From Amia ocellicauda (lineage: Eukaryota; Chordata; Actinopteri; Amiiformes; Amiidae), in assembly GCF_036373705.1 (NCBI RefSeq), contig NW_027102659.1, positions 62,001 through 126,000 on the forward strand: a stretch of DNA of 64,000 bases. Reading direction: 5' to 3'. Positions 18,632 to 30,555 of the stretch are shown piece after piece (the stretch's first letter is position 1; every line of letters starts with the position of its first letter). The notes beneath the pieces are model-generated. The model saw only the letters and a list, made by a program, of their open reading frames with translations. It did no database searches and was not told the DNA's origin. Made by a program: the position numbers and the translations under genes.

Positions 18632-19474
18632 TTAATAATGTACACACTGTTTCAGGGGTCGAAAATGTAGTTTGACAATAACTTTACCGAAGCGGAAGGG
18701 TACGTTGATATTCTGATCCGATTTGACTTCGATCGTGATGTTGTCAAAGTGGGTCTTTGAGACTGGTACGTAGTGTGGCTTGTCATAAGTAATTGTGACC
18801 ATGTCATTGCTTTTACCTTTAATAAGTACATTTCTCAAAAGGGGGACATAACTATCCCCGACCCTCTGGTGGGTTATGATATCCGTATACACATAAAGAG
18901 TGTAAAAGCCGCCCCACCACTTCTGAGAACCTGCTCTCTGTGTCAGAATAGAACCCTAATATACGCCCCAGTTGGCCGCTGGTTTGAATGCTAATACCTG
19001 GTTTTGACACCTTGTACACTCTGTTTTTAATAGGGTTGTAATATAGCTTGATGTTGGGGGTGCCTTCTGAGAACTGTTTATGCATCTCATCTAATATTTT
19101 ATCCACATTGTCATAATAACCTCCTTGTATCGTGAATATCCATTGATTTTAACATCATCAAAAATGGCGAAGGTGGCATCCTTATCTTGTAAAACAGCCC
19201 AAGTGTAAGGATACTGTATTTCCGCCAACCCCACTTCCCACGACCCCCTTAGATCTATAGATTTTCCAAATTGTACCGTGTAACTGGATATTTCATTTTT
19301 AGGGTATATATCGAGAGAGGCGTTACTGGGTAGAGTCACGTAGAAGCCTCCTGATTCCATCTTGAGTACCGAAAGTAATGCCCCCAACCTACCCACGGGC
19401 ATGTTGTTATAAGGATTGAATATCGCAAACCTGTTGTTCCGGGACCCAACTATTGAACTTTTCAGGCCATCCAA
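18632..19474 (-). pseudogene. penton-like minor capsid protein, copy 2 (two frameshifts)
   Basis: Single jelly-roll vertex protein of Polintons. Conserved parts: SNASLDIYPKNEISSYTV, RGSWEVGLAEIQYPY at the N-terminal side and HFDNITIEVKSDQ, PFRFGKVIVKLHFRP near the end. A private 4-bp deletion near 19146 shifts the frame (stop at 19091). A second shift between about 18910 and 18970 is shared with copies 3 and 4. The stop is one base before the ATG of the minor protein. Confidence 0.85.
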
Positions 19475-20498
19475 GCCATTTCACCAACACGTATTTTTTC
19501 CGGTTCTGGGTTTTTTCAGCTAATATCTTTTCAACTCTGTATACACTGTCTTTACCCACAATAATTTTTTGTAACTCGGCTTCGTAAAACGTTCCTTCTA
19601 TATCCTCCCCGTCATAGTCTTTTAACCGGTACACGGGGGGGTCTCAAGCCAACTGTTCGGTAACTGTAAAATATTCGTCAGAAAATGTTTGTTCATAACC
19701 TTTGGCAAAAGTACTCCTTAGCTTTGAAACGCGAACCACATCACCGATGTTGAACTTATAAGTAGTTTTTCCCTTCTTAATAAATGGTCCGTATAATTCT
19801 TTATAGACCTTAAAAGAATTACTTTGATCAACATCTATAGGCTTCATTTTAATACTGGTGTGATACCCTTGGTTGTAAGCATCGATAAAATCCTGAACTT
19901 TATCAAAATACTTGAACGTGTTGACCGCTGTAAAATATCTCCAGATTTTGGTCTTCATGGTGCGGTTAAACCTCTCCACTACCAATGCCTTAAGCTCATT
20001 ACCGGTGGTGAAATGATGTATTTTGTGTCTCTTCAGTAGATTCTGAAATTCTCTGTTGAGAAACTCTTTTCCTTTATCAGTCTGCAGTTTTTTAGGACAT
20101 CGACCCTGGGACAATATATCCTCAAAGGCCCTTGTCACCGCCCGACCTGTTTTTTTATGTAGAATGCGAGCCCAGGCATATTTTGATAACACATCGATAC
20201 ACATCAACATCAATTTGTGACCATTGTTATGTTTTGATAAATTTGACATATCGACTAGATCCATTTGCCATTGTGAGTCTATGTCAGTTGCATATACGCG
20301 GTTTCTTTTAAAGTTAATCCTGAGAGGTTTATGTAAGGTATAGGCGTCTTGTTCCCGTAACCATTCTGAAACAACCACATCATTAACCTTCACTCCGGCC
20401 TCAGCGAGTCCTCTTTGAAAACCCTTCTTACCCGCCAAACCCCCAATCTTGGCTGGGTTGTAGTATAGTTCCTGCATTTGGGGAGCTTGCCGAGTCAT
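19407..20498 (-). pseudogene. INT: integrase, copy 2 (TGA before the chromodomain)
   Basis: Same protein as 320-1372 but with the 13-codon segment that copy 1 lacks. A TGA at 19644-19646 separates the rve core (284 codons, catalytic D, D, E kept) from the chromodomain, which stays open to 19407. A core without the chromodomain could in principle be made. Confidence 0.9.
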
Positions 20499-20670
20499 TC
20501 TGTCAAATAACCAAACAGACCCACACTATGCGCAAAGTTTTTATACAAGGTTTTTTATTCAACTTCAGGAGAGCAGATACCCCTTTTTAGACAATTGAGA
20601 AAAGTATAACATACACAACAATTTTTTCTACGGTCCAGACAAAAAGAAATCAGATGATTGGTTACTTGAT

Positions 20671-21063
20671 CTATATCAACAAATATACCTGTTTCTTTAT
20701 CTTGTAGGCACACACCTCAGTTACATATGTAAATAAAACAACAATATGACCTATTTTAAAAGTAAACAGAGGTGTATTAAACATGCTCAGCAAAAGGTCA
20801 TACAGATGTTGATGATATGGCCTAATATCATTCTTGGCCCCCTTGAGCGCTTCATCCCAGTGTTCGTACCCCCCGGTCTTTGTTACAGCAGCCATTCACT
20901 TTTCCAGGTTTGAAAGTTGATCCTCATCGATGGTTAAATCTGTAGAGAAAAGGCTCGCGTTGGCTACTTTTCTGTCAAGCACATGGTGTAATAGCGCTCT
21001 CAGGTTAGCTACAGAGTGTTGATGACAGAACCAGTTGCAGAAGCAGTCCAGAACATTCCCCAT
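20671..21063 (-). pseudogene. small Bcl-2-like protein, copy 2 (TGA interruption)
   Basis: Starts at the ATG at 21063, 12 bp after the 282-residue gene. TGA at 20896-20898, shared with copies 3 and 4, splits it after 55 codons; the next 74 codons are open. The segment TFKIGHIVVLFTYVTEVC matches the BH1 pattern of Bcl-2 family proteins (aromatic, then xG[RH]IVxLF). No clear BH2 is visible in this frame. Another frame stays open about 40 codons past 20671, so a frame change or splice may have supplied more. Bcl-2 homologues in DNA viruses typically block apoptosis; here that role is inference from one motif. Confidence 0.5.
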
Positions 21064-21075
21064 GTTCAAAGTCCC

Positions 21076-21924
21076 TTAGTTCAGGTCAGAGTCTGAATCA
21101 GTGGCGTAGATGTCGAATTCTTCGTCGCTGCCCCCAGCTTTAACTTCTTTACGGAAGAAATAAGCTTTTAGCTTGCCAGCGGTTTTTCTACTCGGCTCAT
21201 CCAGGTCATTGACCAGCTGCCCAAGTTTCTCTATTATAAACGGCTCCTTTTTCAGCTCCAGCAAAATCTCATCTATGATTTTCTGGACTTGTCCCGCAGT
21301 GACATGTATGTGGGAGTAAGACAGCGCCTTGATTAGTGCCGGTTTCAGCCACGGTTTGTTCAGTCTTCTGTAAAACACGTTGAAATAGAACAGGAAATAG
21401 TAACGGTCTGGTTCAAACAAACAACTGTGTCTCAACTGACTGGGGTGATTCACTTCACACCCCCGACAGACTTCTTTCAGAGCTCGGTCGATGAGAGCAC
21501 TCAGAATATACACCAGGGTGCTTTTAACCACTCTGCTTACTTGGTCACATACCCCGGGCATAAATCCTGCGTCTTCATCACGCCCCTGGGACAGTCCGAT
21601 GCTCATTGGGTCGCCTGGTGGTTTGTGGGGTGTTTCTACATCCATTGGACTGACCCCCTCCTGAGACGCACAGACGGTAGACAGTTCGGCAAAATCGAGG
21701 CCCTCCATGAGCTCCAGAGGCTGGGGATCCCCGAGACTCATTTGGACATCCATCGCACCGCATGTTGTTTCGTCCTGAGGGACCGGGGTCTGAGGTCTTG
21801 GAGGGTAACCGCAGTCAGAGGGTTCCAGAGTGTATATAAAATCTGGGGAATAGAACCAGGGGTGATCCCGGGTTTGAAGAGGCCTGTAGAGCCTGTCGAC
21901 GTCCGCAGCTTTCGGGTAAGACAT
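21076..21924 (-). CDS. 282-residue protein with CxxC-HPSQxxHxC cluster, copy 2
   Basis: The N-terminal 130 residues are low-complexity, rich in Pro, Asp and Glu. A conserved domain follows, starting with CRGCEVNHPSQLRHSC, whose spaced Cys and His could bind zinc, then FEPDRYYFLFYFNVFYRRL and helical segments. The C terminus is strongly acidic (DEEFDIYATDSDSD). I recall similar HPSQ clusters in small DNA-virus-like elements but cannot name the family. No lesions here. A TATA-like box and TGACGT lie upstream. Probably an accessory or regulatory nuclear protein; function unknown. Confidence 0.65.
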   Translation of the reverse strand: MSYPKAADVDRLYRPLQTRDHPWFYSPDFIYTLEPSDCGYPPRPQTPVPQDETTCGAMDVQMSLGDPQPLELMEGLDFAELSTVCASQEGVSPMDVETPHKPPGDPMSIGLSQGRDEDAGFMPGVCDQVSRVVKSTLVYILSALIDRALKEVCRGCEVNHPSQLRHSCLFEPDRYYFLFYFNVFYRRLNKPWLKPALIKALSYSHIHVTAGQVQKIIDEILLELKKEPFIIEKLGQLVNDLDEPSRKTAGKLKAYFFRKEVKAGGSDEEFDIYATDSDSDLN

Positions 21925-22002
21925 TCTCTTTAATTTTAAACCATGAATGAATTGTTGCGCCTTTTATCCTATCTCTTCACTACGTCACGACACACCGCCC
22001 TC

Positions 22003-22593
22003 TTAGAAGAGAGTAGCCCCTGAGCCGTCAGACCCCCCTCCAAAACCCCACACGTCGTCGGTTTTATCATCGTCGTCGTCATTCAAGGGGGATATATAAT
22101 CCATAATCCAGCATATTCTCCTTCTAACCAAATCCAGTTGCGAACATTTGGTCAAGATGTCAAAACCATCATTTATACAGTTTATGACCTCTTTCAAGAA
22201 CGGCCAGTCCACGGCGTCAAACATAATTTCAGTAACCTGTTTTTCTGGATCCTCCACACCCCCTTCAATAGGGTTTGTAATCAGGGTACTGCTAAACAAA
22301 ACCTTACGATCTGTAGTTTGAGATAGACTCTTCACCACTCTACCGTAGTTCTGCAAGCTTTCCCATTCACACCTTTCAAAACCCTGAGTCGGAGACTCCA
22401 TTTCGCATTCTCTTGGACCCTCTTGCAAGCCTTCTAGAGTCTTATCCACAAGCCCCAGATCTCTCCAGGCCATCACCTTCAACCAGTCCTCATAAGAGTA
22501 TTCAATTACCGTCTCAAAAGGTTCCAACGTACCCTCCTTCTCTCTTAAAGCAAAAAGCTCCACTCCAACATAGCTGGGATCCCTTTTAAAGCG
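22003..22593 (-). pseudogene. 236-residue unknown protein, copy 2 (N terminus lost)
   Basis: Codons 1-40 are missing because the element is cut at 22593 and joined to tRNA-flanking DNA through GCG. The frame happens to stay open to 22827 across the junction, so a chimeric reading frame of 274 codons exists whose first third is host spacer and part of a tRNA gene. Confidence 0.8.
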
Positions 22594-23644
22594 CAGGGCG
22601 ACCTGCCTTTGAAAGAGTTTCCAAAGTGTCCTGATGTGCCCTTTAGCAATGCCAAACAGGTCTGTGAAAATGGCATCCTTTCGCGGCACTTCAGACGCCA
22701 TCTCACAGTCTAGCCGACCTGAAATGCGTGAGCCCGTTTTACCAGCAGGCTTCAACGGTAACCGTTTGAAGCAAGACGTGGCGGTGTCAGTTTCCGTAGT
22801 GTAGCGGTTATCACGTTCGCCTAACACGCGAAAGGTCCCCGGTTCGAAACCGGGCGGAAACAGCCTGCTGTGGGCCGGTCCATTTCATCCTGTTTGCCCT
22901 TGTGGTTCCCCGGAGGCGGTGGGTAGCTTTTCTTCATTGGAGTGCCCGAAATCGGTGCTCTCAGAGCGTCCGTCCGTCGACAGGTTGAAATTGTAAACGC
23001 TGGTGTAGCCACTTTTAATTAAAATCTGATGATGATGATGATGATGATGTTGTTGTTGTTGTTCTTGTTGTTGTTCTTGTTGTCATCGTGGTCGCCGTCA
23101 TTATTATTGTTAAAGTAAAGCAGTAGTTAGATTTGTTGCTACCGTAAGGTGCAGAAGGCACAATAGCTCTGTGATTGTCTGATGGTGGCACAAGACAAGC
23201 AGCAGCTGTTTGAACAAGCCATTGAGCATCACCTTGTTGGGGTAAGTGTAAGTCTTGTCATAGCTCAGGGCGTTCTTCCTTTGAAAGAGTTTCCAAAGTG
23301 TCCTGATGTGCCCTTTAGCAATGCCAAACAGGTCAGTGAAAATGGCATCCTTTCGCCGCACTTCAGACGACATCTCACAGCCTAGCCGACCTGAAACACC
23401 TGAGCCCGTTTTACCAGCAGGCTTTAACGGTAACCATTTGAAGTGCCCGCAATCGATGCACTCAGAGCGTCCGTCCGTCGACAGGTTGAAATTGTAAACG
23501 CTGGTGTAGCCACTTTTAATTAAAATCTGATGATGATGATGATGATGATGTTGTTGTTTTGTTCTTGTTGTCATCGTGGTCGCCGTCATTATTATTGTTA
23601 AAGTAAAGCAGTAGTTAGATTTGTTGCTACCGTAAGGTGTAGAA
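22594..23644. repeat. tRNA-Val spacer between copies 2 and 3
   Basis: Host repeat units joined to truncated element ends on both sides. It holds one tRNA. The second unit has lost its tRNA: sequence jumps at about 23443 from the upstream spacer to TGCCCGCAATCG, a loss of about 165 bp compared with 39660-39830. Confidence 0.85.
22790..22862 (+). tRNA. tRNA-Val-AAC: tRNA-Val (AAC)
   Basis: Identical to 3472-3544. Anticodon AAC at 22823-22825; all stems perfect, A and B boxes intact. Confidence 0.95.
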
Positions 23645-24220
23645 GACAACAGTAGGTATGGCGTGTGATATCAAAACATTCAGAATACTTTTAACCTATA
23701 TAATTTATAAGCTTTGTAAAATAAACCCAAATATCTCTTTTGCGGGGATAAACGCTGTTCTGAGTAGTTTGTGACTTGTTTAATACCAAACAAAGCATCG
23801 CTATAAAAAATAAATAAAAAAATCACTGTAAAAGCGCTAGTTATTTTTGATCTTTATAGTTATTTTCTAGGCTCAGGTTGTTTTTTAGCGCTTATAAAGG
23901 CCTGAAATATTCTTAGTGGTTGTTGACTATAGGTCTTGATGCTTAAAAATGTTTTTTTGAGAGACCAAAAGGTTCTAATAAAAGTTTAGAGTAGAGAGGA
24001 GAGAGATCGTCTCCATCTTGGTTTCTATTTGAAATTTGATGCAGTGTCATTTTATTGGTTGGTTTTGATATGTTAATTGGTAACAGGGTGGCACAAAGGC
24101 CAGACCAGAACAATGCCTTACAAGCAGATCCGGCATGTGGCCATCAGTATAAGTATGAAGGTCTGGTCTTCAGCTCGACAGACTCACACTGACCTTTCGA
24201 TTTAAGACTAAAGATCAACA
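23645..24220. other. truncated left region, copy 3
   Basis: Element sequence starts abruptly at GACAACAGTA, equivalent to 7801 of copy 2, so the left TIR and 874 bp are missing. It contains about 150 bp (near 23945-24092) absent from copy 2. No gene seen; a TATA-like box as in copy 2 precedes the spliced gene. Confidence 0.75.
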
Positions 24221-26261
24221 ATGTCCGGAAACAACATCAGCGATTCGATTTAAACGAGTTTTTAGGCAAGTCTTCAGATTATTTTCATTGACTCAGAGCG
24301 TGTTGTGTGCATGTATTGTAAATAAGGCTATAACATCTGTTTTAAGTTCTGTAAAATTATTTTTCAGCCAGTCAACAGGAGTTAATTCCCAACGCTGAGG
24401 AGATCATCTGGAACAACGACGGTAAGATTTTTGTGTTTGCGCTCATGGGTTCTTATGCATGGGTGTGTGTGGTTTTGAAGCGGCTCATTAGAGTTATGAA
24501 AACGTTTTAATATATATTAATGCCGGTCTCTTTAATTACACAGAAACTATCGAAAGGCCTGTGATTAATGTCTCCGAGGATCGACCAAGAGAAGTGGTTG
24601 TCCCTAGACAGGCTGTCTGCCGACCGGGTAAGAACTAAACCCCTGTTTGTTTGTATAACGTTTCTGTAAGATGTTTGAGTCCAGTTTTGTTAATTTAAAA
24701 AAATTATCCTGTCTAACAGTATTAAGAAACGTGGTTCGAGACAACGAAAGGCCTTCCACATCGAGGGCTTGTTTCGTTTTACCTTCGAGAACCGTAACCT
24801 TTCAAGAATCTGAAAGGCCGTCAGCCCCGGTATCTGATAGCTGTGAGTATATATCTGCAGCCTGTAAGAGGTTAAAGCTTTTTATAAAGCGGTGTGGTTA
24901 AAGGTTAAACATGTCTCTTACCTTCACAGCGGTGCAAAAAGCTAAACCAGCCGAAAAACATAAGAAACGATTATTCTGTGGAGGTAAGTAAGATCTTTCA
25001 AACTTTAATGTTTTTAAAAGGGCTTTGTTTGCCCGTTGAGGGCTAATATTTAAGCGATGGGTGACCGTTTCCTGTAGGGCGGGGGGTTCTGGGAAAGATC
25101 TTTAGAAGTCCGGACAGGTCTAGGCTTGTTTCTGGGGAACGTGTTTAGAAATGACCGATTGCCGTACCGTCTGGTTAGGAAGTAAAGCCGTCCGAAAGGG
25201 TTTAGTAAGTTGTTTGGCTTATCTCCCGCTATTATACTTCTGTTTTAAAGTGGTTGTAGGAAAAGGCTTGAAGGTGTTCATTGTATTTAATATTTAAACA
25301 GATCGTGAAAACGTTTGTGAAACAGGAAGTCCCGGGATCAGGAAGCGTTTACACTTGGAAGGTTCGTTTAAAAATGAAATGTTGTTGTGTGTGTGTGTGT
25401 TTTATTAACAATATTACAGTTTTTAAAGAAACATTTAAGAAACAGTTTATTTACAGCGGCTTCTCTGTTTTAAATTTATTATCAAGTCCTAATAAATATA
25501 TTGTCTGTAAATAATAAGGCGTTGTAGTGAATGTCTAAGGCTATTTTCAAAGGTCTAAAAAAGCTAAAGGTTTTGAATGTCCTGGACATGTTGTTTTAAG
25601 TTTGATTTCTGTCGCCGTTTAAAGATGTAAATGTAATGTATATTTTTATTCTTCCCAAGACTCTTGGGATAGTCATTCTGTGAATGAGCTATTGAGGACA
25701 ATTACCCCGTCTAAGTGGGATCAAACATCTTTCCCGGTGAGATCACCGAGAGGATCCCCCACGGTGGTCTTGGAGACCCCCCAACATCTACTCAGGCCAC
25801 AGCCTTCTGGGGGTAATTCAACACCCCAGATTCAGCCCGCCGCATTGTCGGGCGGAACAAATACAGGCATCCAACAACCTCAGGGGTCGCCGTCAGTCAG
25901 GGCTGACACACCACCCAACGACGGCCTGGTTTCAACATCGTCCCCCCAGACCCGTTTCTTGGCTACAGAAACGCGGAACAGTACCCCGCGCTTGGCCAGG
26001 GTGTCACCGCAAAGGCCTTCTTGGTCTCCGTCCATGAGTGTACGCTCGCTCCCTGCCTCCTTCGACCGAGATTTACCGGAGCGACCATCCTTTGAAGCTG
26101 AGCCAGGCCACCAGCCCCCGGAGCTACATCCTGAAGGTCGGCATGAGTTGCTACATACTTTGTTACAAAATCAAAGACTTGTGTTAGTGGGGCAAAACCT
26201 GGTGATAGAGAGCCAAAACATCCTTATTAATACCCTTACTAACGAATTGTACCGTATTTAA
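24221..26261 (+). pseudogene. seven-exon spliced gene, copy 3 (exon 1 frameshift)
   Basis: Exons 24221-24265, 24368-24421, 24544-24627, 24720-24842, 24930-24983, 25302-25361 and 25660-26261. One base is missing in exon 1 compared with copy 2, giving a stop after a few codons. Exon 3 has its full 84 bases, and exon 7 is open to the distal TAA at 26259. From exon 2 onward the frame is unbroken. All splice dinucleotides are the same as in copy 2. Confidence 0.7.
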
Positions 26262-26423
26262 TGTTTTAATAGACACAAAACGCCTTACTATTGTGGGTTG
26301 TTGGAAAAATAAAAAATAAATTAAAAAATGTCCTGACTTGGTAAAAGAACTCACAAACTAAAGGATTATGAACAAGCTAGGGCCCCAAAAAGACCTTCCC
26401 GAGAGAACATCCCCAGCCCTGTT

Positions 26424-27242
26424 GTGAACTCCTCTGATGTCCCAATGAACCTGGAACTATTACAAATGATAAATTATTTAAATAACCCCCAATTACCACC
26501 GATAGAATGTGAATTAACAGACTTACCGGTGAACCCCGACCTGTTACAGATGTTCAATGATCTAAATAACCACCTCCCACCGGTAGCGCTTATAGAGGTT
26601 CACCCCCTAGTTCACCCCGATTTGTTTGAAATGGTGGAGGCTTTGGAGGAGCTACCCCGACCAAATTCTGCCCCTATTATAAATGATTTGAGACAATTAG
26701 AACACAGGATGGCGGCAGAAGCAGCCATCACTATAGAGGAGGGTCTTGACATTAACCGGTTGGATATCTTTGAAGGACTTTTACAGGCTTTAAATGAGCC
26801 TCCTCAAAAAGGGGGTTTTGTAGATGTCAGCAGTGGGGGTGTTCGGAATGTGGAGGGTTCTGAGACTGATAAGGCTGTGGAGGACATGCTCTGTGAGAAT
26901 GTAGGGGGTGAAGGCTTTGTTCAAAATGATGATGTGTCCAAGAGTACCAGTGATCCCGTGATTATAGATAGACCGGCCTATAACAATTTTGAAATGATTC
27001 AGCGTTTTAATTTTGCAGAACTTTTAAATTGTGACAATTATGCAGAAATATTTGTCAACATACACGAGGCCTTGCAGAAAATGCTTGAACAGGTTGCTGA
27101 AAGGGTCAGACCTCGAGATGTTGTACAGTTAGAACTCAGAGGGGATGATTTGTTTAGCAACCTATCTGTAATGCTGAGTGGAGATAATTTAGATGTCTGG
27201 CTAAAATCGAAGCGTTATTGCAAAGTAACGCAGCCATCTTAG
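26424..27242 (+). CDS. LLQMVNDLN-repeat ORF, copy 3
   Basis: 272 codons from the GTG at the open-frame start, 265 from the ATG at 26445. Differs from copy 2 by a few substitutions (for example MFNDL for MVNDL in repeat 2). The overlap with the polymerase frame is the same. Confidence 0.65.
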   Translation: MNSSDVPMNLELLQMINYLNNPQLPPIECELTDLPVNPDLLQMFNDLNNHLPPVALIEVHPLVHPDLFEMVEALEELPRPNSAPIINDLRQLEHRMAAEAAITIEEGLDINRLDIFEGLLQALNEPPQKGGFVDVSSGGVRNVEGSETDKAVEDMLCENVGGEGFVQNDDVSKSTSDPVIIDRPAYNNFEMIQRFNFAELLNCDNYAEIFVNIHEALQKMLEQVAERVRPRDVVQLELRGDDLFSNLSVMLSGDNLDVWLKSKRYCKVTQPS

Positions 27243-30200
27243 CTGATGAAAGTCTGTCTCTGGTAATGAATGTGGTTCGTAACCCTGAGGGTGGGGCGCT
27301 TAGAAGACTGTCGAAATGCTTGAAGAACGACATAATTAGGACCAAGCTCAGGCAATTAGTGGTGAGTTCCAGTGGGGACAATAAGCTCTGTTTTGCTTAC
27401 AGTTTAATAAAACTACTCACCCCCGACATGCCTGAACCCCAAGCTCTGCAAGAAGCTTTAATGCTTCATCAGAGGGCCGGCTTAAACTCTCAACAGATGG
27501 TTGCCTTTTCAGACATCACCAAGTTTGAGGAGTTGTTGTCTTTAAAAATTGTTGTGTGGTACCGTTGTGAGGTAAAGGAAGTATTTGTGAAATTTCAGAC
27601 ACATCCTGAAACCCATACACAGACACTGTTTCTCTTCCTAAGTGATAGTCATTACTTTGGAATAAAGAGTTTGACGGCTTTTTTGGGTTGTTCGTATGTT
27701 TGTCATTGGTGTTATAAGGCCTTCAATGATAAGCTTAAGCACCGATGTGACGGTTACTGTAACGTCTGTTTCAATCCGCAATGTCGTAAGGGTTTGGCCC
27801 CTCCATCCGATGTAAAGATTGCTTAAGGATTTGTCTCTCAGCGTTCTGTTTTTCCGAGCATAAGGTACAGAGGGCCGCTGCTGAGGGGGTTAAAAAACGG
27901 AGTTATTGTGATCAAACTAAATATTGCCCGCAGTGTTGCCTCCAGTACCGTTTTCATGAGGTTAAACCACACAAATGTCTGGAGCCGAGATGCAGGATCT
28001 GTAATGCTGATTTAACCCCGGGGTCCGAACACCAGTGCTTTATTCAGCCGGTTAAAAAGGAGCCGCCGCACAACCGGTATGTCTTTTTTGCTTTTGAATG
28101 CCGGCAAGAAAACGGGGTCCACGTTGCTAATTATATACTCTGTATTGACATGTTGGATCGTGAGTGGTCAGCTAGCGGTGAGAGTTGTGTCAGGGATTTC
28201 TTTACGCGGTATCGCGGTCCAAAATACCTCAATTACACATTTATTGCCCACAATGCTAAGGGTTATGATTCTTACATTTTGATGAAGTATCTGGTGGAAA
28301 ATGGGGTGACCCCAAAAATAATAGCTCAGGGTAGCAAGATCATGTGTTTCACCGACGAAGCTTTCAACTAACGTTACATAGACTCGTTAAATTTCATCCC
28401 CATGAAATTGAGCGCTTTGCCTAAGGCTCTGGGTTTTGAGGCTCAGAAGAAAGGTTGGTTCTGCCATTTTTTTAATACTATGGACACTCAAAATTATCGA
28501 GGGTCCTACCTGCCCGCCACTTATTATGGGGTTGATACTATGATGTCTCATGAGAGGGAGGAATTCTTTAAATGGTACAATACGGTTAAGGGAGGTGTTT
28601 TTGATGACCGAGAAGAGATGGCTGCTTATTGTAAAAATGATGTGGTGATCCTTAAAGAAGCCTGTGTGCGTTTCCGCGCCGAGGTTATCAACACATCGGG
28701 TCTCGACCCTTTGCAAAGTGTGACCATAGCGTCTCTCTGCATGAAAATGTATCGGTCCGATTTCTTGCAGAAAAACACTATAGCGGTCACCACTTCTGAC
28801 AACTATCGTGCTAGACAAAAGAACTTTTCGACTGTCTCCATACAGTGGCTGGAATACCTGAGTGCCCGGGATAACATCTTCATCAGACATGCTTTAAATC
28901 AAGGGGAAGTCAAAATGGGGCCTTACTACTTAGACGGTTTTAGCGACGTGTCCGGGCGGCGTACCGCTTATGAGTTTGCAGGTTGTATTTACCATGGCTG
29001 TCCTCAGTGCTTCGACCCAAACACCTTTAACCCCATAACACAAAAACTCTGCAGTGATATGTACTATGATTTCCAGGAACGAATTGAAACTTTAAAAAAC
29101 ACCTATGGTTTGAACGTGCTGGTGATTTGGGAACACGAGTGGACGACCCTGAAGCAACAGGAAGCGGGGGTACAACGGTTTATGGAAACCTTGGACTTTC
29201 CTGAACGTCTTGAGCCCCGGGATGCGTTATTTGGGGGTCGTACCAACGCCCTCTGTTTACATTATGAGGTAAAGGAGGGTGAGAGAGTAGATTACTATGA
29301 TTTCACCAGTCTGTACCCTTATGTCAACAAGACCAAAATGTACCCGGTGGGGCGTCCAACCATTGTTTAACGTGACTTACTCGAAATCGGACATTACTTT
29401 GGTTTGATCAAAGTCACCATGTACCCTCCTCGCGAGCTGTTCTTACCCGTGTTGCCTTACAGGTGTTCGGGAAAATTGATGTTCCCTCTGTGTAGAACGT
29501 GTGTGGAAACTGAAAATCAAACTACCTCTTGTCTGCACAGTGATGAAGAGAGAGCGCTGACGGGTGTCTGGTGTAGCATTGAGCTTGACAAGGCGGTGGA
29601 GAAAGGTTACAGAGTCGGTAAGGTGTATGAGGTTTGGCATTTTTCTGAAAAATCTGATACTCTTTTTGCTGATTACATTATGACCCATCTGAAAGGGAAA
29701 CAGGAGGCATCGGGCTATCCCTCATGGTGTGTTGACTCCGCGGCCAAAGAGCGATACGTTTAGCAATATTTTGAAAAGGAAGGGATCCGTCTAGAGCTGG
29801 GGAACATAACTGTAAACCCCGCCAAGAGACAAATGTCCAAACTGATTTTAAACAGTCTGTGGGGTAAGTTTGGGGAAAGAAATTACCGTCTAAACACAAC
29901 CTTGATTAAAACCCCTGAACAGTTTATAGAATTTATGTTTTCCAAACAACATGCAGTATCACACTTTCAATTCTTAAATGACCACGTGGCACAGGTCCAG
30001 TGGAGGGCCCCTAAAGATTTCCCCACCAAACAGGGGAACGTTAATGTTTTCATAGCGGTTTTTACCTCGGCTTACGCCCGGCTTGAACTGTACAACTTAA
30101 TGGATCAGTTGCAGGAACGCACGCTCTATCATGATACTGACTCTGTAATCTTTGTCACCAGGCCAGGGGATTGGGTCCCTCCCCTCGGGGACTACCTTGG

Positions 30201-30555
30201 GGAGTTAACGAGCGAACTAGATCCTCAGGACCACATAGTGGAGTTTGTTTCAGGGGGTCCTAAGACTTACGCATACAGAACGGCTGCGGGTAAGACCTGT
30301 ATGAAAGTTAAGGGTTTCACTCTGAACCATTGTAACAACAAGCTCATTAACATCAAGTCTCTGACGACCCTGGTAGAAAGTTTTGTAACCGAGAAAGACG
30401 CGCCTCCTCGTGAGATTATTACAGCCGGAAATCAGATCTATCGCAATAAAAAGGGGTACACGTTGGAAAATAGATCACTAAACAAACGGTTCAGGGTGGT
30501 GTACAATAAAAGAGTGTTGAAGACTGATTATACCACTCTGCCTTATGGATATTAG
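27188..30555 (+). pseudogene. POLB: family B DNA polymerase, copy 3 (frameshift and stops)
   Basis: The most damaged polymerase copy. One base is missing near 27802 in the zinc-finger region. Stops follow: TAA 28369-28371 (shared by all), TAA 29368-29370 just after motif A, and TAG 29761-29763 (shared with copy 5). Exonuclease and palm motifs are otherwise readable. Confidence 0.92.

Noticed and set aside
24671-24901. 76-83 codon plus-strand frame at this place in each copy
   Set aside because: It is exon 4 of the spliced gene read through its flanking introns in the same frame.
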